64,000 nucleotides of DNA from positions 289,015-353,014 of the forward strand of contig NZ_OCVX01000004.1 of assembly GCF_900232995.1 (NCBI RefSeq), given 5' to 3'. This DNA is from Mycobacterium simulans (GTDB lineage: Bacteria; Actinomycetota; Actinomycetes; Mycobacteriales; Mycobacteriaceae). Made by a program: the position numbers and the translations under genes. The notes beneath the pieces were generated by a model, which ran no database searches, was not told the origin of the DNA, and was given only the letters and a program-made list of their open reading frames with translations. The first letter of the stretch is position 1. Each line of letters opens with the position of its first letter. Of the stretch, positions 33,066-42,394 are shown in pieces.

Positions 33066-36000
33066 TCAGACGCGGTTAGCCGCCGCCTGAGCGAGTTGGA
33101 CACGGGAAGTGAAGCCGAGTTTGGTGTAAACATGGGTCAGATGGGTTTGCACGGTACGAGGTGAAACGAAAAGCCGCGTCGCGATCTCCTTGTTGGCCAG
33201 TCCTTCGCTAACCAGTCGCACGACGTCAATCTCGGTCGGCGTCAACGACTCCCAACCAGTGCCCGGGCGTTTGCGCCAGCGGTGACCACGCTGCGCATAC
33301 GCGATCGCCTCCTCGACCGACAACGCCGCACCCTCTGCCCAGGCACCGTCGAAGTCGTTCTCACCCATCGCATCTCGCAACACAGCCACCGACTGTTCAT
33401 ATCTCGCTTGATGAATCGCAAAGCGGACCAAGCCGATTCGTTGCCGGATAGCCTCGGCCGCGCCCAAGGTTCGTGCCGCCGCGGCATAGGTACCGGCATC
33501 GCCGGCAAGGCTGGCAAGGCTGGCAAGGGATTCGAGCACGTCTGGGAGATCCACATGTGCCCCACTATCGGCTGCGCAGGCGAGTGCGTCATATGCGTCG
33601 CGTTCGGCTTCTTGTCGCTTGCCCTCGGCGATCCCGATCCGAGCGCGCGTCATCAGCGCCACCGCTAGGTGCCGGCCGGTCATTGAATGCATGGAATCGT
33701 CGATCCAGCGGCGGGCCTCGACCAGGTCGCCGTCCACCAGCGCGACCCGCGCGTTGAACGCGCGCTGCACCGCCGCAGACTGCGGCATGGCCAAATTAAA
33801 GTTCCGCCAGGCTGCTTCACTTGCGTCTTTGGCCGTTTTAGCGTCGCCCGCAGCCAGCGCGGCCGTGGCCAACGCGGAATAGCCCATACCCGCAAAGAAT
33901 TCGCCCAGCTCGGCGGCCTCAAAAGCCGCGTCGGCTGCCGCCCGAGCAGCCTTCAGCTCACCCTGGTATGCGAGGACGTAGGCCAGGCCCTGGAAGCCAC
34001 TGGCCTTGTGCAGCACTTCGTGAGCCGCCTCGGCCTGGTCCGCCACTTCGCCGAATTGTGCAGCGGCTTCGACCAGATTGCCTCGCATCAGCTGTGCAAA
34101 ACCAAGACACCAGCGGCACCAAAGGGAATCGGACCGATCACCGATCGAGTTGGCCAGCTCGCACCCCTCTTCGGCGGCCGCGTGGGCTGCGATCGGGTAA
34201 CCCGCCATCACCGCATCGAGCGCCTGACAGGTAAGGATCTGAGCAAGCCGCCACTGATCGTTTGAGGCGCGGGCGAGGCCGATGGCCTCGGCGAAGTAGG
34301 GCGCCGCTACCTCCGCGCGGGCTACCGCCACACCGATCAGTCCGCGGGCCATGAGCGCTCGGGACAGCAGGACCGGGTCATTGACCTCACGCGCCATAGC
34401 CAGGGCCTGTTCGGCGTGGTCCATACTCACGGCGGCGTCGGCAAACATATCGAGCAATGCCTTGTCGGCGAGCGCCCGCGCACCTATTGCGGCCGAGATC
34501 CCGTCGAACTGCGGCCCATCCAGGCCGGTGAGAACGGCGTCAAACCAGGCCCGACCTTCCCGGATGCGGCCGCGTTTCAGCCACAGCGGCTCCAGCGAGG
34601 ACGCCAGCGCCAAGGCGAGTTCCGCATCGGAGTTTTCGCGGCTCCACGCGAAGGCGGCGCGCAGGTTGTCGATGTCGGCTTCAGCCTGGTCGAGGCACTG
34701 CTCATAATTGCTGCCGCGCGGGCTGTCGAGCCGGGCCGCCAGCGCTGTGTAGTGGTCACGGTGACGCGCCCGCAACGCGTCGATCTCGTCGGCCTCGTCG
34801 GCCTTTTCCTGCGCATACTGGCGCATCGTCTCCAACAGCCGATAGCACGTTCGACCGCTGCTGTCGTCGACCACCACCAGCGATTTCTCGACGAGAAGGG
34901 TGAGCCGGTCGAGGACCTGATAGCGCGGCACATCACCGTCGCTTGCGACCGCATGCGCGTCGTCGAGGCAGAAGCAACCCACGAACACCGCCAGCCGGCG
35001 GAACAAGACCCGTTCGGGTTCGGTCAAGAGCGCGTACGACCAGTCAACCGATGCCCGCAGCGTTTGCTGGCGGCGCGCCCAAGTACGCGCCCCTCCGGTC
35101 AATAGATGGAATCGGTCACATAAACCAAGGAGAATCTCGTCCAGAGACAACGCTCGCACCCGTGCCGCCGCTAGCTCGATCGCCAGCGGCAATCCGTCTA
35201 GACGGTCGCAGATCTCGGTCACCACGGCGCTGTTGTCGTTGCTGAGGCGAAAATCGGGCCGCACCTGCTTGGCCCGACAGCTAAACATCTGGACGGCTTC
35301 ATCACCTACTGACAGCTGCGGCACCAGGTAGCTCACCTCACCGGGCACCCGGATCGGCTCACGACTGGTCGCCAGCAACCTCACATCCGGACACGCTTCC
35401 ACGAGGGCCACCACCAAGGCCGCGCTGGCTTCGATCAGATGTTCACAGTTATCCAGCACCAACAACACCCGACGCTCACCGAGGTAACGCAGCAAGGTGT
35501 CCGTCGTGGAGCGGCCGGGCTGGTCGTGCAGGCCCAGCGAGCGCGCCACCGTAATCGGCACCAGGTCGGGGTCGATGATGGGTGCAAGATCCACGAACCA
35601 AGCGCCGCCGAACTCACCCGCGATCTGAGCCGTGACCTGCGTTGCCAACCGTGTCTTGCCCACGCCGCCGGCGCCAGTCAGGGTCACCAGCCGGTTATCG
35701 GCCACCAACTGGTGCACCTCGCTGATCTGCGCGGTACGCCCTACGAAACGGGTCAGGTGCACTGGAAGACCATGGGTGACAACGTTATCGGCGGCCCGCA
35801 GGGGAGGGAATTCGACACGAAGGTCGGGATGACATAGCTGCACCACTCGCTCAGGACGGGGCAAATCACGCAACTGGTGGGTGCCCAGGTCAGTCAGCCA
35901 GGCCTCACTAGGCAGCCGATCGACCACCATGCTTTCGGCCGCGCTTGACAGCAGCGTCTGACCCCCATGAGCCAGATCACGCAGGCGCGCGGTCCGATTG

Positions 36001-36341
36001 ATGGTCGGACCGGCATAGTTGCCCTCACGGCGCACCAGGATCTCCCCGGTGTGCACACCGATGCGTAACCGAATCGGCGCCAGCGGCGCACGCTGTAAGT
36101 CCAACGCGGCAGCCACCGCATCAGACGCGCGAGTGAACGCGATCACGAAACTGTCACCCTCGCCCTGCTCGACAGGACGCACTCCGTCATGGGCAGCGGT
36201 CACGTCGGACACCGCTTTGTCGAGACGAGCGATCGCGGCGCTAATTTGGTCGGGTTGGATGTCCCACAGGCGCGTCGAACGCTCGACGTCGGCTAACAAC
36301 AACGTCACCGTGCCCTGCGGTAGCAACTCGCTCACGCCCAC
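33066..36341 (-). CDS. Cyclase-ATPase-TPR-LuxR regulator, copy A
   Basis: About 1,091 residues. The start is taken at the GTG complementary to 36339-36341, after GAGGAG; the frame begins 18 bp earlier. Domains: class III nucleotide cyclase (~10-175), with metal Asp18 and Asp63, transition-state Asn115 and Arg119 in GPTINRTARL; NB-ARC-like ATPase (~205-480), with P-loop LTGAGGVGKTRLA and Walker B VLLVLDNCEHL; a long TPR-like helical region; and a C-terminal LuxR helix-turn-helix (LTPTEIDVVRLVSEGLANKE, VSPRTVQTHLTHVYTKLGF). The purine-selecting Lys and Asp of canonical cyclases are Gln59 and Asn108, as described for M. tuberculosis Rv0386. Homologous to Rv0386/Rv1358/Rv2488c; no equivalent at this place in H37Rv as I recall. 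Likely a cytoplasmic signal-integrating activator with unknown target. Confidence 0.9.
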   Translation of the reverse strand: MGVSELLPQGTVTLLLADVERSTRLWDIQPDQISAAIARLDKAVSDVTAAHDGVRPVEQGEGDSFVIAFTRASDAVAAALDLQRAPLAPIRLRIGVHTGEILVRREGNYAGPTINRTARLRDLAHGGQTLLSSAAESMVVDRLPSEAWLTDLGTHQLRDLPRPERVVQLCHPDLRVEFPPLRAADNVVTHGLPVHLTRFVGRTAQISEVHQLVADNRLVTLTGAGGVGKTRLATQVTAQIAGEFGGAWFVDLAPIIDPDLVPITVARSLGLHDQPGRSTTDTLLRYLGERRVLLVLDNCEHLIEASAALVVALVEACPDVRLLATSREPIRVPGEVSYLVPQLSVGDEAVQMFSCRAKQVRPDFRLSNDNSAVVTEICDRLDGLPLAIELAAARVRALSLDEILLGLCDRFHLLTGGARTWARRQQTLRASVDWSYALLTEPERVLFRRLAVFVGCFCLDDAHAVASDGDVPRYQVLDRLTLLVEKSLVVVDDSSGRTCYRLLETMRQYAQEKADEADEIDALRARHRDHYTALAARLDSPRGSNYEQCLDQAEADIDNLRAAFAWSRENSDAELALALASSLEPLWLKRGRIREGRAWFDAVLTGLDGPQFDGISAAIGARALADKALLDMFADAAVSMDHAEQALAMAREVNDPVLLSRALMARGLIGVAVARAEVAAPYFAEAIGLARASNDQWRLAQILTCQALDAVMAGYPIAAHAAAEEGCELANSIGDRSDSLWCRWCLGFAQLMRGNLVEAAAQFGEVADQAEAAHEVLHKASGFQGLAYVLAYQGELKAARAAADAAFEAAELGEFFAGMGYSALATAALAAGDAKTAKDASEAAWRNFNLAMPQSAAVQRAFNARVALVDGDLVEARRWIDDSMHSMTGRHLAVALMTRARIGIAEGKRQEAERDAYDALACAADSGAHVDLPDVLESLASLASLAGDAGTYAAAARTLGAAEAIRQRIGLVRFAIHQARYEQSVAVLRDAMGENDFDGAWAEGAALSVEEAIAYAQRGHRWRKRPGTGWESLTPTEIDVVRLVSEGLANKEIATRLFVSPRTVQTHLTHVYTKLGFTSRVQLAQAAANRV

Positions 36342-36361
36342 ACCGCTCCTCGGTCGCACTC

Positions 36362-36375
36362 ATGCTAGCCAGCAT
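36362..36375 (-). promoter_or_regulatory. Palindrome ATGCT-N4-AGCAT upstream of regulator copy A
   Basis: ATGCTAGCCAGCAT lies just upstream of the gene. The same palindrome with a changed centre is found upstream of copy B. On the minus strand it contains TAGCAT, a TANNNT -10 candidate, so it may be promoter and operator together. Confidence 0.45.
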
Positions 36376-36500
36376 CCGGCGACGGTGGAACCACAAGACG
36401 CACCAAACCAAATCAGATGCTGAATCGCCGCGGCGGTGGTGGAGACGCGGGCTAGCTGACAGTCGCTGTCGGCCGCACCGCAGCGTGGGCTAGTGCCGTC

Positions 36501-37535
36501 CTATGGCGCCTGCGGGACGGGATGGGTTTGCCCGTCGACATCGCGGCCGATCCATGTGCTGATGCGCCGTGCGGCGGTAAGCGCGGCCCAGGCCAGTGCG
36601 CCGACCAGAGCGGCGTCGGTAACAAGCAGGGGTCTAGCGGCGGCGACATCGCCATCGGTTACCTGATGCGGCGCCAGGCTTGTCAGCAGGGCAAGACGGG
36701 TAGCTGCGTGCAAATCTGCGGGCAGGTCGACGGTATGCTCGCTCGTCCAGCCGCTACTGAGGGGCATCGGCTCGCCGCGCCATGATGCCACGACATGCCT
36801 CACCACCTCGCGGCTGGCTTCGGGTAGATGCGGGGCGCTATCCAGCCGGTGACTCAATGACGCGAACGCGGTCGCCACCGGCGGACAGCGCACGGCCCAG
36901 TCGAAATCGTCGGGCAGCGGTCGGTAAGCGAGCCGCTGCGTGGACATCCCCCGCCGGTGGCTTGCCCGAACCTTGCGGGCGAACGCCAACCCCCCGGCCC
37001 TGCGTATCAGGTGTTGGGCGCGGGCGCCTCCGGGCAGGAACGTTTCGTCGAGCAGGACCAGGACCAGCCGGGCGATGAAGTGGAACTCGAGCGCGGTGCC
37101 AAGGTATTCGGCCGCGACATCCGGGCCAAACGGCGCGGCCGGTCCCGACGGTGACCCCGAGCCGGCAGCCCACTCGACATAGGGCGCGTTGGGATCATCG
37201 GCGGGTGGCTGTTTGCCGGCCAAAATCGCAGCGGCGGTGTCGCTTTCGCCGGCCGCGTACAGCATGGTGGTATGCGCGTCGACGCACCACGGGCAGCGCA
37301 GGCTGGCAGCGACGGCTGCGGCAACAGCTTCCTTGCGGCCGCGCGGCACCTGCCCCACCAGAAGCGTCTCCCGCAACGTCGCCCAGCCGGCGGTGAGCAA
37401 CTGCTCGTCCGGTGACAACATGACGAGCGGCTCTGGCAGGCGGCCGAACTCACGGCGGGCCTCGGCGTAGACCTCGGCGACGACGCCACTGGCTCGGCGC
37501 GGCAAAACGGGCTCAATGTGATTGATAAATCTCAC
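36501..37535 (-). CDS. AhpD/carboxymuconolactone decarboxylase-like protein (Rv2159c-like)
   Basis: 344 residues, the same as Rv2159c. The start is GTG at 37535 after GGGAGG. The AhpD-type active-site motif is VAASLRCPWCVDAHTTMLYAAG, giving C-x-x-C plus the His three residues later, which supports peroxidase or disulfide-reductase chemistry. The C-terminal half is alanine-rich and helical. It overlaps the TetR gene by one base, so the TetR-Rv2159c pair is one transcript and is probably controlled by that regulator. Rv2159c has been proposed to have peroxidase activity; substrate unknown. Confidence 0.88.
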   Translation of the reverse strand: MRFINHIEPVLPRRASGVVAEVYAEARREFGRLPEPLVMLSPDEQLLTAGWATLRETLLVGQVPRGRKEAVAAAVAASLRCPWCVDAHTTMLYAAGESDTAAAILAGKQPPADDPNAPYVEWAAGSGSPSGPAAPFGPDVAAEYLGTALEFHFIARLVLVLLDETFLPGGARAQHLIRRAGGLAFARKVRASHRRGMSTQRLAYRPLPDDFDWAVRCPPVATAFASLSHRLDSAPHLPEASREVVRHVVASWRGEPMPLSSGWTSEHTVDLPADLHAATRLALLTSLAPHQVTDGDVAAARPLLVTDAALVGALAWAALTAARRISTWIGRDVDGQTHPVPQAP

Positions 37536-38152
37536 TATTCGCCTCCCTCCTGGGCGGTGCTGGCTCGGTCCAGTGCTGCGTCGATCGCAGCGCGAGCCCG
37601 CTCGCCGGCCTGATCGTCGTCCAACAGCAGACGGGACCAGTTGGCCTCCATCGCGTACCCGTGAAGTTCGAATGCGAGCTGACGGGCTTCGATATCCGCA
37701 CGTATCTGGCCCAGGCGTTGCGCCGCTTCGACTTCAGCCATGATGGCGTCGATCCCGGCCCGTCCGGCGTCGGCGATGCGGTCACGCACCGGGCCTGGCT
37801 GTGAGTCGACGTCGACGGCCGCGGCCGCGAAAAAGCAACCACCGGGGAAAACGTCACGTTCGAGGTAACTCACCCACGCGAACATCAACGCGTGCAGCCG
37901 ATCCCGTCCTGGGGCGGCCGCCATCGCAGGGGTGACTACCTCTCGCTCGAACACACTTATCGCGGCATCGACGGTGGCCAATTGCAGCTGCTCCTTGGCG
38001 CCGAAGTGCCGAAACAGACCCGACTTGCTCATCTCGAGGTGCGTAGCTAGTTCGCCGATGGACAGCCCGGACAGTCCTTTGACCGATGCGGTATCCATTG
38101 CGGCGCGCAGGATCTGCTCGCGGGTGGCGCGGCCGGCCGCTGCGCTAGGCAT
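37535..38152 (-). CDS. TetR-family regulator, intact (Rv2160A/Rv2160c counterpart)
   Basis: 205 residues. The N-terminal helix-turn-helix is canonical: TREQILRAAMDTASVKGLSG, IGELATHLEMSKSGLFRHFG, AKEQLQLATVDAA. The ligand domain has WVSYLERDVFPGGCFFAAAA, typical of the TetR_C subgroup. In H37Rv the corresponding sequence is annotated as two pieces; here the frame is uninterrupted. It overlaps Rv2161c by 8 bp and Rv2159c by 1 bp. The palindrome upstream of Rv2161c is its likely operator. Confidence 0.92.
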   Translation of the reverse strand: MPSAAAGRATREQILRAAMDTASVKGLSGLSIGELATHLEMSKSGLFRHFGAKEQLQLATVDAAISVFEREVVTPAMAAAPGRDRLHALMFAWVSYLERDVFPGGCFFAAAAVDVDSQPGPVRDRIADAGRAGIDAIMAEVEAAQRLGQIRADIEARQLAFELHGYAMEANWSRLLLDDDQAGERARAAIDAALDRASTAQEGGE

Positions 38153-39002
38153 GGGTTGTCGCCTCTTCTCCGAACGCCTCGATCAATGGCGCCAGCCGGT
38201 CTAGGGCCCTTAGCACCTCGTTGCGGTCCGCGGACGGCAGCGTCAGAGCCACCTCGGCGATACCGGCGGCGCGATAGCTTTCCAGCGTTGCCCGGTCGCC
38301 GGCCGACGAGTACACGCACACCTTCGCGGTCGATGGATCGCGCCCGGCACGTTCGAATGCTGCATGCAGCATCGGCAGCGCTCCAAGAAGCTCGCCGTAC
38401 CCCTCGATCGGCTGCCAGCCGTCGCCGTGCTGGGCGATCACGTCGAAGGCCCGCATGCCGGGCCGGCAGCCGAACAACACCGTCGGCTCGACCGCGGGTT
38501 TCGGCCACGCCCACGACGGCGGCACCGACGCGTGGACACCGTCGTATCGGGTCGGTTCTGCCGTCCACAGCGCCCGCACGGCGGCGAGCTTGTCCACCGT
38601 CACCGCGATACGGTCGGCGAACGCCACACCGTGGTCAGCGAGCTCCTCCACATTCCACCCAAAACCCACCCCCAACACGAACCGGTCGTCGGACATAGCG
38701 GAAAGTGAGGCGATCTGTTTGGCCAGCAGGATCGGATCGTGCACTGCCACCAGGCAGGCCCCGGTGCCCACGCGCAGCCGAGTCGTGACTGCGGCAGCGG
38801 CGGCGAGCGCGACAAACGGGTCATAGCAGCGGCAGTACCACGGTGGCAGCTCTCCACCGGGCCACGGCGTCCGCCTGCTGATCGGCACGTGTGTCTTCTC
38901 TGGCACGTACAGCCCCGCGAACCCACGCTCCTCGGCCCATACTGCGACCGCCTGCGGGTGTGGGGTCAGGTCGGTGACGAACTGCATGAGCGAAACGAGC
39001 AT
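38145..39002 (-). CDS. Luciferase-like F420/FMN-dependent oxidoreductase (Rv2161c-like)
   Basis: About 285 residues from the ATG complementary to 39000-39002 (MLVSLMQFVTDLTPHPQAVA). A GTG at 39026 is in frame but lies inside the operator palindrome. TIM-barrel luciferase-like monooxygenase features: WAEERGFAGLYVPEKTHVPI, TTRLRVGTGACLVAVHDPIL, SDDRFVLGVGFGWNVEEL and a late HGDGWQPIEGYGELLGAL. Mycobacterial members mostly use F420. First gene of a three-gene operon with TetR and Rv2159c; a redox or detoxification role is inferred. Confidence 0.9.
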   Translation of the reverse strand: MLVSLMQFVTDLTPHPQAVAVWAEERGFAGLYVPEKTHVPISRRTPWPGGELPPWYCRCYDPFVALAAAAAVTTRLRVGTGACLVAVHDPILLAKQIASLSAMSDDRFVLGVGFGWNVEELADHGVAFADRIAVTVDKLAAVRALWTAEPTRYDGVHASVPPSWAWPKPAVEPTVLFGCRPGMRAFDVIAQHGDGWQPIEGYGELLGALPMLHAAFERAGRDPSTAKVCVYSSAGDRATLESYRAAGIAEVALTLPSADRNEVLRALDRLAPLIEAFGEEATTHA

Positions 39003-39018
39003 CGGCGGCCGGCTTCCA

Positions 39019-39042
39019 TTAAGCACGAACGTTCGTACTTAA
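39019..39042. promoter_or_regulatory. 24-bp palindrome: likely TetR operator of the Rv2161c operon
   Basis: Left half TTAAGCACGAAC and right half GTTCGTACTTAA are reverse complements except for one base pair; the central ACGAACGTTCGT is perfect. The position immediately upstream of the first gene of an operon that encodes a TetR protein makes autoregulation the simplest reading. Confidence 0.75.
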
Positions 39043-39093
39043 CGATGCCGCCACCGCGGCCTGCTGTCAATACCTACGGCTCGGTCTTGCCGC

Positions 39094-42000
39094 TCAGACT
39101 CGGTTGGCCGCGGCTTGAGCGAGCTGGACGCGGGAAGTGAAGCCGAGTTTGGTGTACACGTGGGTCAGGTGGGTTTGCACGGTCCGCGGCGAGACGAACA
39201 GCCGCGTCGCAATGTCCTTGTTGGCCAGTCCCTCGCTCACTAGTCGCACAACATCCAACTCGGTCGGCGTGAGTGAATCCCAACCCGTGGCCGGCCGTTT
39301 GCGCCACCCGCGGCCACGTTGCGCATAGGCGATCGCCTCCTCGGTGGACAACGCCGCACCCTCGGTCCAAGCGGCATCAAAGTCCTTGCGGTCCATAGCA
39401 TCTCGCAACGTCGCCACGGACGCCTCATACTCCGCTTGGTAGATAATGAAGCGGACCACGCCGATGCGCCGCCGGATCGCCTCTGCCGCGCCGAAAAGCC
39501 GCACCCCTTCCGTATGCGTGCCGGCGTCGCCGGCCAGGCCGGCGAGGCATTCAAGCACGTCAGGGAGATCCACGAATGCCCCGCTGTCGACCGCGCAGCA
39601 CAGTGCGTTATGGGCATCATTTGCGGCCTCTTCTGGCTTGCCCTCGGCGATCGCGATCCGGGCGCGCGTCGCAAGCGCCACCATCAGGTGCCGGCCGGTC
39701 AGCGCTTGCACGGCTTCGTCGCACCAACGGCGGGCCGCGGTGACATCACCCCCCGCCAGCGCAACCTGGGCATTGAAGGCCCGCTGCGGCGCCGCAATCT
39801 GCGGCATGACCGAACCCAAACTCTTCCACGCCGCCCCGCTCGCGTTTTTTGCCGGTTCGACGTCGCCGGCGGCCAGGGCGGTCGTAGCTAACGCCGAGTA
39901 GCCCATGCCCGCGAAGTATTCGCCCAAATCGGCGGCGTCGAGCGCCGCGTCAGCGGCCGCCCGAGCGGCGCTCACGTCGCCCTGGTATGCGAGGGCGATG
40001 GACAGGCCCTGGACGCTATTTGCCTTCTGCATGATTTCCTGCGCCGTCTCGGCCTCTTCCACGACCTCGCCGAATTGCGCAGTGGCTTCGGCAAGATCGC
40101 CTCGCATCATCTGTGCGAATCCAAGGCACCACCGACACCAAAGCTCATCTGACTGGCTACCGATCGCGGTTGCAAGCTCCCGTCCCTCTTCGGCGGCCGC
40201 GCGCGCCGCGACGGGGTAACCGGCCACGACCGCGTCAATTGCCTGGTACGTAAGGATTTGGGCCAGCCTCCACCGATCGTCGACGGCGCGGGCAAGGTCG
40301 ATCGCCTCGGCGAAATACTCCGCCGCCACCTCGGCGCGGGCTACGGCGACCGCGATCAAACCGCAGGTCGTGAGCGCGCGAGCCAGCAGCGCGGGCTCGT
40401 TCACCTCGCGCGCAATCGCCAGAGCCTGTTGGGCCTGCTCCATACCCGTCGCGGCGTCGACAAAGATGTCGAGCAGGGCCTTGTCGGCCAGCGCTCGGGC
40501 GCGCACCGCGGCCGCCACCTCGAGCTGGCGTGTGTTCACGTCGGCGAGGACGGCGTCAAACCAGTCCCGCCCCTCGCGGATGCAGCCACGTGTCATCCAC
40601 ATGGGAAGCAACGAGGACGCCAACGCCAAGGCCAGATCTGTGTCGGAATTGTCACGGCTCCAAACAAAGGCGGCGCGCAGGTTGTCGATTTGGGTCTCGG
40701 CATGGTCGAGGCGCTGTGCATAGTCGGCGTGGCCCGGGTTGTCGAGCAGCGCGGCCAGCCCTGTGTAGTGGTCGCGGTGGCGCGACCGCACCGCGTCGAC
40801 CTCGCCGGCCTCGTCGAGCTTTTCCAGGGCGTATTGCCGCATGGTTTCTAACATCCGATAGCAGGTTCGACCCGTGGTTTCGTTGGCCACCACCAGCGAC
40901 TTCTCCACGAGCAGGGTGAGCCCGTCGAGGACCTGATACCGCGGCACATCACTACCTCCAACGACCGCTCGCGCGTCGTCGAGGAAAAAGCAGCCCACGA
41001 ACACCGCCAGTCGGCGGAACAAGATCCTCTCGGGTTCGGTCAAGAGCGTGTACGACCAATCCACCGAACCCCACAGCGTCTGCTGGCGGCGCGACAGGGT
41101 ACGCGCGATACCGCCGGTCAACAGCTGGAAGCGGTCACGCAAACCATCCACGATCTCGGCCAATGACAGCGCGCGCACCCGCGCCGCCGCCAGCTCGATC
41201 GCCAGCGGCATACCGTCCAGACGTTCGCAGATCTCGGTCACCGCGGCGACATTGTCGTCGGTGAGACGGAAATCGGGCCGAACGCGTCGGGCCCGGAAGC
41301 TGAACATCTCGATGGCCTCATCGCGCAACGACAGCGACGGCACCTGGTAACTCACCTCGCCGGGCACACGGATCGGCTCACGACTGGTTGCCAGCAACCG
41401 CACTCCCGGACATGCCTCCACGAGGACCATTACCAAGGCCGCGCTCGCTTCGATCAGATGCTCACAGTTATCCAACACCAGCAAGGCTCGGCGCGCGCCG
41501 AGGTGACGCACCACGGTGTCCGTCGTCGAGCGGCCGGGCTGGTCATGCAGGCCAAGTACCCGCGCCACCGTGATCGGCACCAGATCGGGGTCGGTGATCG
41601 GTGCCAGGTCCACGAACCACGCGCCGCCGAACTCACCCGCCAACTGGGCGGCGAGCTGCGCTGACAGCCGTGTCTTGCCCACACCGCCCGGGCCAGTCAG
41701 GGTCACCAACCGGTTCTCGGCTAGTAACTGGTGCACCTCGCCGATCTGCGCGCCACGCCCCACGAAACGCGTGAGATGTACCGGGAGACCATGGGCGAGC
41801 GCCTCGCTGGAAGCTCGCAGCGGCGGAAACTCGACACGAAGATCGGGATGGCATAGCTGCACCACCCGCTCCGGGCGCGGCAGATCACGCAGCGAGTGAG
41901 TCCCCAGATCAACCAGCCAGGCTCCCTCGGGCAGCCGGTCCACCACCAAATTCTCGGCCGCACCCGACAGCACCGTCTGACCTCCATGCGCCAAGTCACG

Positions 42001-42360
42001 CAACCGCGCGGTCCGGTTGATGGTCGGCCCGGCATAGTTGCCCTCGTCGCGCAGCCGCACTTCCCCGGTGTGAATCCCGATGCGTAACCGGATCGGGGCC
42101 AGCGACGCTCGCTGCAGGTCCAGCGCAGCGGCGACCGCATCGGACGCACGGGTGAACGCGATCACAAAACTGTCGCCCTCGCCCTGCTCGACCGGGCGCA
42201 CCCCGTCATGGGTGGCGATCACTTCGGACAGCACTTGATCGAGGCGCTTGACCGCAGCGCTCATTTCCTCGGGTTGGGTCTCCCACAGTCGTGTTGAACC
42301 CTCGACATCGGCCAACAGCAATGTCACCGTGCCCTGCGGCAGCAACTCGCTCACGCCCAT
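39094..42360 (-). CDS. Cyclase-ATPase-TPR-LuxR regulator, copy B
   Basis: About 1,088 residues from the ATG complementary to 42358-42360 (MGVSELLPQGTVTLLLADVE); a GTG 18 bp upstream is in frame. It has the same domain order as copy A: cyclase with EQGEGDSFVIAF and NYAGPTINRTARL (again Gln and Asn in place of the purine-selecting Lys and Asp), P-loop LTGPGGVGKTRLS, Walker B ALLVLDNCEHL, TPR-like middle and LuxR end SPRTVQTHLTHVYTKLGFTS. Protein and DNA are highly similar to copy A along the full length, including the bases upstream of the start, so this is a duplication. It is divergent from the cyclodipeptide synthase cassette and is the nearest regulator to it. Confidence 0.9.
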   Translation of the reverse strand: MGVSELLPQGTVTLLLADVEGSTRLWETQPEEMSAAVKRLDQVLSEVIATHDGVRPVEQGEGDSFVIAFTRASDAVAAALDLQRASLAPIRLRIGIHTGEVRLRDEGNYAGPTINRTARLRDLAHGGQTVLSGAAENLVVDRLPEGAWLVDLGTHSLRDLPRPERVVQLCHPDLRVEFPPLRASSEALAHGLPVHLTRFVGRGAQIGEVHQLLAENRLVTLTGPGGVGKTRLSAQLAAQLAGEFGGAWFVDLAPITDPDLVPITVARVLGLHDQPGRSTTDTVVRHLGARRALLVLDNCEHLIEASAALVMVLVEACPGVRLLATSREPIRVPGEVSYQVPSLSLRDEAIEMFSFRARRVRPDFRLTDDNVAAVTEICERLDGMPLAIELAAARVRALSLAEIVDGLRDRFQLLTGGIARTLSRRQQTLWGSVDWSYTLLTEPERILFRRLAVFVGCFFLDDARAVVGGSDVPRYQVLDGLTLLVEKSLVVANETTGRTCYRMLETMRQYALEKLDEAGEVDAVRSRHRDHYTGLAALLDNPGHADYAQRLDHAETQIDNLRAAFVWSRDNSDTDLALALASSLLPMWMTRGCIREGRDWFDAVLADVNTRQLEVAAAVRARALADKALLDIFVDAATGMEQAQQALAIAREVNEPALLARALTTCGLIAVAVARAEVAAEYFAEAIDLARAVDDRWRLAQILTYQAIDAVVAGYPVAARAAAEEGRELATAIGSQSDELWCRWCLGFAQMMRGDLAEATAQFGEVVEEAETAQEIMQKANSVQGLSIALAYQGDVSAARAAADAALDAADLGEYFAGMGYSALATTALAAGDVEPAKNASGAAWKSLGSVMPQIAAPQRAFNAQVALAGGDVTAARRWCDEAVQALTGRHLMVALATRARIAIAEGKPEEAANDAHNALCCAVDSGAFVDLPDVLECLAGLAGDAGTHTEGVRLFGAAEAIRRRIGVVRFIIYQAEYEASVATLRDAMDRKDFDAAWTEGAALSTEEAIAYAQRGRGWRKRPATGWDSLTPTELDVVRLVSEGLANKDIATRLFVSPRTVQTHLTHVYTKLGFTSRVQLAQAAANRV

Positions 42361-42380
42361 CGCTCCACTCAGTCGCACTC

Positions 42381-42394
42381 ATGCTAACCAGCAT
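42381..42394 (-). promoter_or_regulatory. Palindrome ATGCT-N4-AGCAT upstream of regulator copy B
   Basis: ATGCTAACCAGCAT, equal to the copy A element except at one central base, at the corresponding distance from the gene. Flanking bases are conserved as well (GTCGCACTC before, CCGG and GTGGAACC after). Confidence 0.45.
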
